Position numbers and translations under genes: made by a program | Part shown: piece by piece, positions 37,287-40,801 of the stretch | Layout of the letters: each line of letters starts with the position of its first letter | Position numbering within the stretch: the first letter of the stretch is position 1 | DNA from: Chloroflexota bacterium | Lineage (GTDB): Bacteria; Chloroflexota; Dehalococcoidia; E44-bin15 | Direction: 5' to 3' | DNA: 40,801 bases | NCBI GenBank assembly: GCA_030626475.1 | Contig: DAOUOW010000006.1 | Location: 1-40,801 of the forward strand | The notes under the pieces: generated by a model | What the model saw: only the letters and a program-made list of their open reading frames with translations | Told to the model about the DNA's origin: nothing | Databases searched by the model: none

Positions 37287-38603
37287 TCACGGGATCTCAG
37301 GGGCAAAATCGGTGCCGATATGCCCCCCCTTCTCCAGCTCCTGATATTCCTCATCGGAGACCCCGATAACCTGCTTATAGACATGCTCATTGTGTCCCCC
37401 AAGTGCAACCGGCGGCAAGCGTAATTGATTAGGCGTCTTGGACATCCTCCAAGCCAGCCCGGGATACATGTGGGTGCCGCAGTCAGCATGGGTGAGCTCG
37501 TTAAAGAATTCCCGCTCCCTGACATGGGGGTCGGTGTAGGCATCCCTCTCGTCCATCACCAGCCCTGCAGGAACCCCTTCAGCCTGGAGGATGTGCATCA
37601 CCTCGCACTTGCCAAGCCGCCCGGTCCATTCCTCGATATGCATATCAAGCTCATCGTGATTCTTAAGGCGACTTTGATGATCGGCAAATTTCTCATCCCT
37701 GGTCCACTCCGGGTCGCCCAGCGCACGGCAGAAGCCCCGCCACTCCTCTTCGCTGCCGATGGTGATATTAACCCAATCGTCGCGCCCCCAGCAGCGATAG
37801 CAGCCTTGCACCGCCCCGTGATAATCACGATTTCCCAGCCGCTCGGTGATGCGCTGGTTCATGGTGTAGTCCATCACCGCCTCCCCTAAATGGGGGATGG
37901 TAGCCTCAGACTGAGCCATGTCAATATACTGACCCTTTCCGGTGCGGCGGCGGCGGTAGAGCGCCATCAATGCGGCAAAAGCAGCGTGGGCGCCTGCGGC
38001 CTCATCGGTATGATAGAGCGTGGTACTAGCGGTGAAGTCCATATCGGTATAGCCCCTGATATAGGTATGACCGACAAATCCCTCCTGGTGAGCGCCCAAG
38101 ACCCGGTAGTACTTATAGGGGCCAGACTGGCCGAAGCCGGAGAGGGAGAGCATGATCAGGTCCGGCTTTACTTCCTTGAGCACATCATAGGTCAGCCCCA
38201 GTTCCTCCATGACACGGGGTGAGTTACTCTCAATGAAAATGTCGCTTACCCCGATCAGCCGCTTGAAGATCTCCTTGCCCTCAGGCCTCCTCAGGTCCAC
38301 GGTCATGCCCAGCTTGTTTCGGGCATGGGAATTAAACAAGGTAAACCGATTCCATGGTGTAGCCGAGGGATCGTAGCCCCGCAACATATAGGCTGCATAG
38401 CTGCTCCACACCTGGTTAACCTGCATCAGCGGTGGCCTGACCATCGAAGTGCCCCTGGTATAGACGGGGAAATGATGCCGGGACTCAACCCTGATCACCT
38501 CAGCCCCCCAGTCAGCGAGCAGCATGCAGCAGAAGGGTCCTGCCCAAATGGGGCAAAGCTCAACCACCCTTACCCCTTCCAATGGTAACTTAGCCATTTC
38601 CAT
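37287..38603 (-). CDS. CaiB/BaiF CoA-transferase family protein
   Basis: 'LPLEGVRVVELCPIWAGPFCCMLLADWGAEVIRVESR...NKLGMTVDLRRPEGKEIFKRLI...SLSGFGQSGPY'. Confidence 0.92.
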   Translation of the reverse strand: MEMAKLPLEGVRVVELCPIWAGPFCCMLLADWGAEVIRVESRHHFPVYTRGTSMVRPPLMQVNQVWSSYAAYMLRGYDPSATPWNRFTLFNSHARNKLGMTVDLRRPEGKEIFKRLIGVSDIFIESNSPRVMEELGLTYDVLKEVKPDLIMLSLSGFGQSGPYKYYRVLGAHQEGFVGHTYIRGYTDMDFTASTTLYHTDEAAGAHAAFAALMALYRRRRTGKGQYIDMAQSEATIPHLGEAVMDYTMNQRITERLGNRDYHGAVQGCYRCWGRDDWVNITIGSEEEWRGFCRALGDPEWTRDEKFADHQSRLKNHDELDMHIEEWTGRLGKCEVMHILQAEGVPAGLVMDERDAYTDPHVREREFFNELTHADCGTHMYPGLAWRMSKTPNQLRLPPVALGGHNEHVYKQVIGVSDEEYQELEKGGHIGTDFAPEIP

Positions 38604-38608
38604 CCCTC

Positions 38609-39823
38609 CTAAATGAGCCCATTCTCCTTGAGCCTCACCAGTTCCTTTTTGGTGTAACCCAGCTTGCCATAGACCTCCTCGTTGTGCTGACCAAGGAGGG
38701 GAGCAGGCCTCCTAATCACCCACGGCATTTGCTCCGCCTTGCTCGGTGCCCCGGGGTAGGTGAGCTTTCCTGTCACGGGATGCTCGATCTGGACCCAAAA
38801 TTCCCTCTGCCACCAGTGGGGATCATCGAGCACCTCCTCCATGTTGTTAATCGGTCCACAAAGAACCCCTGACGCCTGCCCCTTGGCAACGATCTCCTTC
38901 TTGGTGCGCTCCATGATCCAGGGATACCAGATCTCCTCGAACTGCTCCTTATGACCTGGCATCTGCTGCGCCAGAACGGTCGAGAACCGGGGGTCATTTT
39001 CCAGCTCGGGCATGTCCAGCATCTTAGCCACGCTGGGCCAGAGCATGCCTACAGCGGCGAGTTCAAAATAGCCATCGGCGCAGGGCCAGATGCCGCCGGG
39101 GTATGCTCTTCGATCCCGAGGGTCTGCCCTCGCGGTTGTTGCCTTATTGTACTGGTAGGCTAGAAGCTGGGCCATCCTGCGATCAATGGTGCCGAGCTGG
39201 GTTTCCATCAGGGAGACATCGACGTGTTGCCCCACTCCCTCCTCGCTGGCAACGAGGAAGGCCATCATGGTGGCTATCCCCGCCATGGTTCCTCCCTGAT
39301 ACTGAATTACGTTTCCCCCCTTCTTCAGCGGCTCCCGTTCCGGAAGCCCGATTTGATTCATAGCACCGCCCATGCCATAGATGATCAGTTCAGAAGCTTT
39401 GAAATCGCGGTAAGGGCCAGTCTGACCGAAGTTGGAGATCGAGGTCACCACCAGCTTAGGGTTGACCTTCTCCAGGGCCTCGTAGTCCAAGCCGAGGCTG
39501 GGCATCACCCGAGGGCTGAAGCTCTCAACAAGGATGTCCACATCCCTCACCAGCTCCTTGATCACCCCCTGTCCCCACTCGCTTTTCAGGTTCAGGGTAA
39601 TACCCCTCTTATTGGTATTGAGATGAAGAAAGAGTCCGCTCTTTTCAGGATGGGGATCATCCCTAAAGAAGGGCCCCATTTTGCGGGCTGGGTCACCGTC
39701 GGGTGGCCTCTCCACCTTGATCACATCGGCACCGTAGTCAGCGAGAAGCTTGGTGCAGTAGGGGCCAGCAATATACCAGGTGAGATCCAGCACCCTGACA
39801 TCAGATAAAACTTGTTCCGCCAC
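38609..39823 (-). CDS. CaiB/BaiF CoA-transferase family protein, tandem paralogue
   Basis: 'VLSDVRVLDLTWYIAGPYCTKLLADYGADVIKVERPPDGDPARKMGPFF...NTNKRGITLNLKSEWG...SNFGQTGPY'; GTG start at 39823 behind GAGGAGGG (track ORF extends to 39931). Confidence 0.93.
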   Translation of the reverse strand: MAEQVLSDVRVLDLTWYIAGPYCTKLLADYGADVIKVERPPDGDPARKMGPFFRDDPHPEKSGLFLHLNTNKRGITLNLKSEWGQGVIKELVRDVDILVESFSPRVMPSLGLDYEALEKVNPKLVVTSISNFGQTGPYRDFKASELIIYGMGGAMNQIGLPEREPLKKGGNVIQYQGGTMAGIATMMAFLVASEEGVGQHVDVSLMETQLGTIDRRMAQLLAYQYNKATTARADPRDRRAYPGGIWPCADGYFELAAVGMLWPSVAKMLDMPELENDPRFSTVLAQQMPGHKEQFEEIWYPWIMERTKKEIVAKGQASGVLCGPINNMEEVLDDPHWWQREFWVQIEHPVTGKLTYPGAPSKAEQMPWVIRRPAPLLGQHNEEVYGKLGYTKKELVRLKENGLI

Positions 39824-39953
39824 GGTTCCCTCCTCTGATGAAGTTCCTCGTCGAAGCTCGACCCTGCAGGAAAACTGGCACCCATTATAATGAAGTTCGC
39901 AGGACGTTTCCACCCGTAGCGACAATGCCACCCAAAGTTGAGTGAAATTTTGA

Positions 39954-39983
39954 TTGACAAGCCTGAGATTGCGCTTCTATAAT
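39954..39983 (+). promoter_or_regulatory. consensus sigma70-type promoter of sirtuin gene
   Basis: Perfect TTGACA (39954-39959), 18-nt spacer, perfect TATAAT (39978-39983), about 60 bp upstream of the ATG. Confidence 0.8.
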
Positions 39984-40043
39984 ATTGCTTACTTTGGCAC
40001 ACGACGACAAGATTGGGCCAAGCACGGCCTATCGAGGTGTGAT

Positions 40044-40801
40044 ATGGGAAATCTCAGGGAAGATTTAATTGAAAGCGCAGCTAAGGATTTGATAAATAGC
40101 AGCTACGCAATTGCCCTAACTGGCGCTGGAATTTCAACCGAGTCAGGAATCCCTGACTTCCGAGGGCCATCGGGAATTTGGACCAAAGATCCCAAAGCAG
40201 AAAGAAGAGCTTACCGAAGCTATCAAAGATTCCAAGAGGATCCCAAAGGATGGTGGGAGGAAAGATTATCCACCCCTGTTAGTCTATTTGGGGACTTGGA
40301 AAAGGTGATGCCAAATCCTGGGCACCTTGCTTTGGCTGAACTAGAAAGAATGGGTATCTTGAAATGGGTAATCACTCAAAACGTTGATGGTCTTCATGAA
40401 AAGGCGGGCTCCGAAAATGTTTTGGAATACCATGGCTGCGCTTTTAAGCTAAGGTGTGTTGCTTGCGGTTCAAGATTTAAGCGAGATGAATTTGACTTGG
40501 AAAAATTAAAGACAGAAAATCAATTGCCGCCTCGCTGTCCAAAATGTGGAGGAGTAATAAAGAGCGATACCGTTGCTTTTGGAGAGCCAATTCCCTCAGA
40601 TGTCGCCCATCAAAGTTTAGCCGAGGCCTGGAAATGTGATTTGATGCTAATTTGCGGAACTTCAGCCGTGGTTTATCCTTTCGCTAATTTACCGATAACA
40701 GCTCGGGAAAGGAGAATTGAAAAAGAAAAGGCAACTGAAACCGGCCTATATGTGGCAGAAAGAATCCCGGCTGTGATCATAATTGAGATAAATGCCGAGC
40801 C
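40044..40801 (+). CDS. Sir2 family NAD-dependent protein deacylase, truncated by window end
   Basis: Own translation: 'MGNLREDLIESAAKDLINSSYAIALTGAGISTESGIPDFRGPSGIW...ITQNVDGLHEKAGSENVLEYHGCAFKLRCVACGS...CPKCGG...IKSDTVAFGEPIP...IIEINAE'. Absent from the ORF track because no stop occurs before 40801. Confidence 0.93.
   Translation, partial: MGNLREDLIESAAKDLINSSYAIALTGAGISTESGIPDFRGPSGIWTKDPKAERRAYRSYQRFQEDPKGWWEERLSTPVSLFGDLEKVMPNPGHLALAELERMGILKWVITQNVDGLHEKAGSENVLEYHGCAFKLRCVACGSRFKRDEFDLEKLKTENQLPPRCPKCGGVIKSDTVAFGEPIPSDVAHQSLAEAWKCDLMLICGTSAVVYPFANLPITARERRIEKEKATETGLYVAERIPAVIIIEINAE

Noticed and set aside
1-40801. tRNA/rRNA genes, transposases, phage, toxin-antitoxin or canonical defence systems
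   Set aside because: None recognised from reading the intergenic regions and ORFs; a tRNAscan/Infernal run would be needed to exclude small RNAs.

Overview
This roughly 40.8 kb window is densely coding and looks like a chromosomal segment of an anaerobic, probably Chloroflexota/Dehalococcoidia-type bacterium. The taxonomy is inferred from gene content only. I support about 38 CDSs. No rRNA, tRNA, CRISPR array, transposase or phage module was seen. Main blocks: tandem PAC2 proteins; an SDR enzyme and a duplicated-domain lipoprotein behind a strong promoter and hairpin-rich leader; CinA, MBL hydrolase, phosphoesterase and DUF1015 genes; two tandem nitronate monooxygenase (NMO)-like flavoproteins; an orphan PilT; twin lipoproteins made of seven near-identical 40-aa propeller blades; a NuoE/NuoF/formate-dehydrogenase-like operon ending in a third NMO-like gene; a ROK kinase; a two-gene SufC-SufB/D system divergent from cysK-cysE and a COG1900/NIL-ferredoxin/UPF0280 homocysteine-synthesis trio; AmrS-like radical SAM, Mut7-C, YhhQ and CorA; an MrfA/Hrq1-like helicase and uvrA; two tandem CaiB/BaiF CoA-transferases; and a sirtuin truncated by the window end. 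The strongest candidate for something undescribed is the NuoEF plus FDH-like operon: the catalytic Cys/Sec-His pair of formate dehydrogenase reads Arg-Asp there, so its substrate is unknown. Other leads are the Cys-ringed twin propellers, a 28-bp exact repeat bracketing a small ORF, a recurrent TTGACAAGC promoter motif and a probable AUU start codon.
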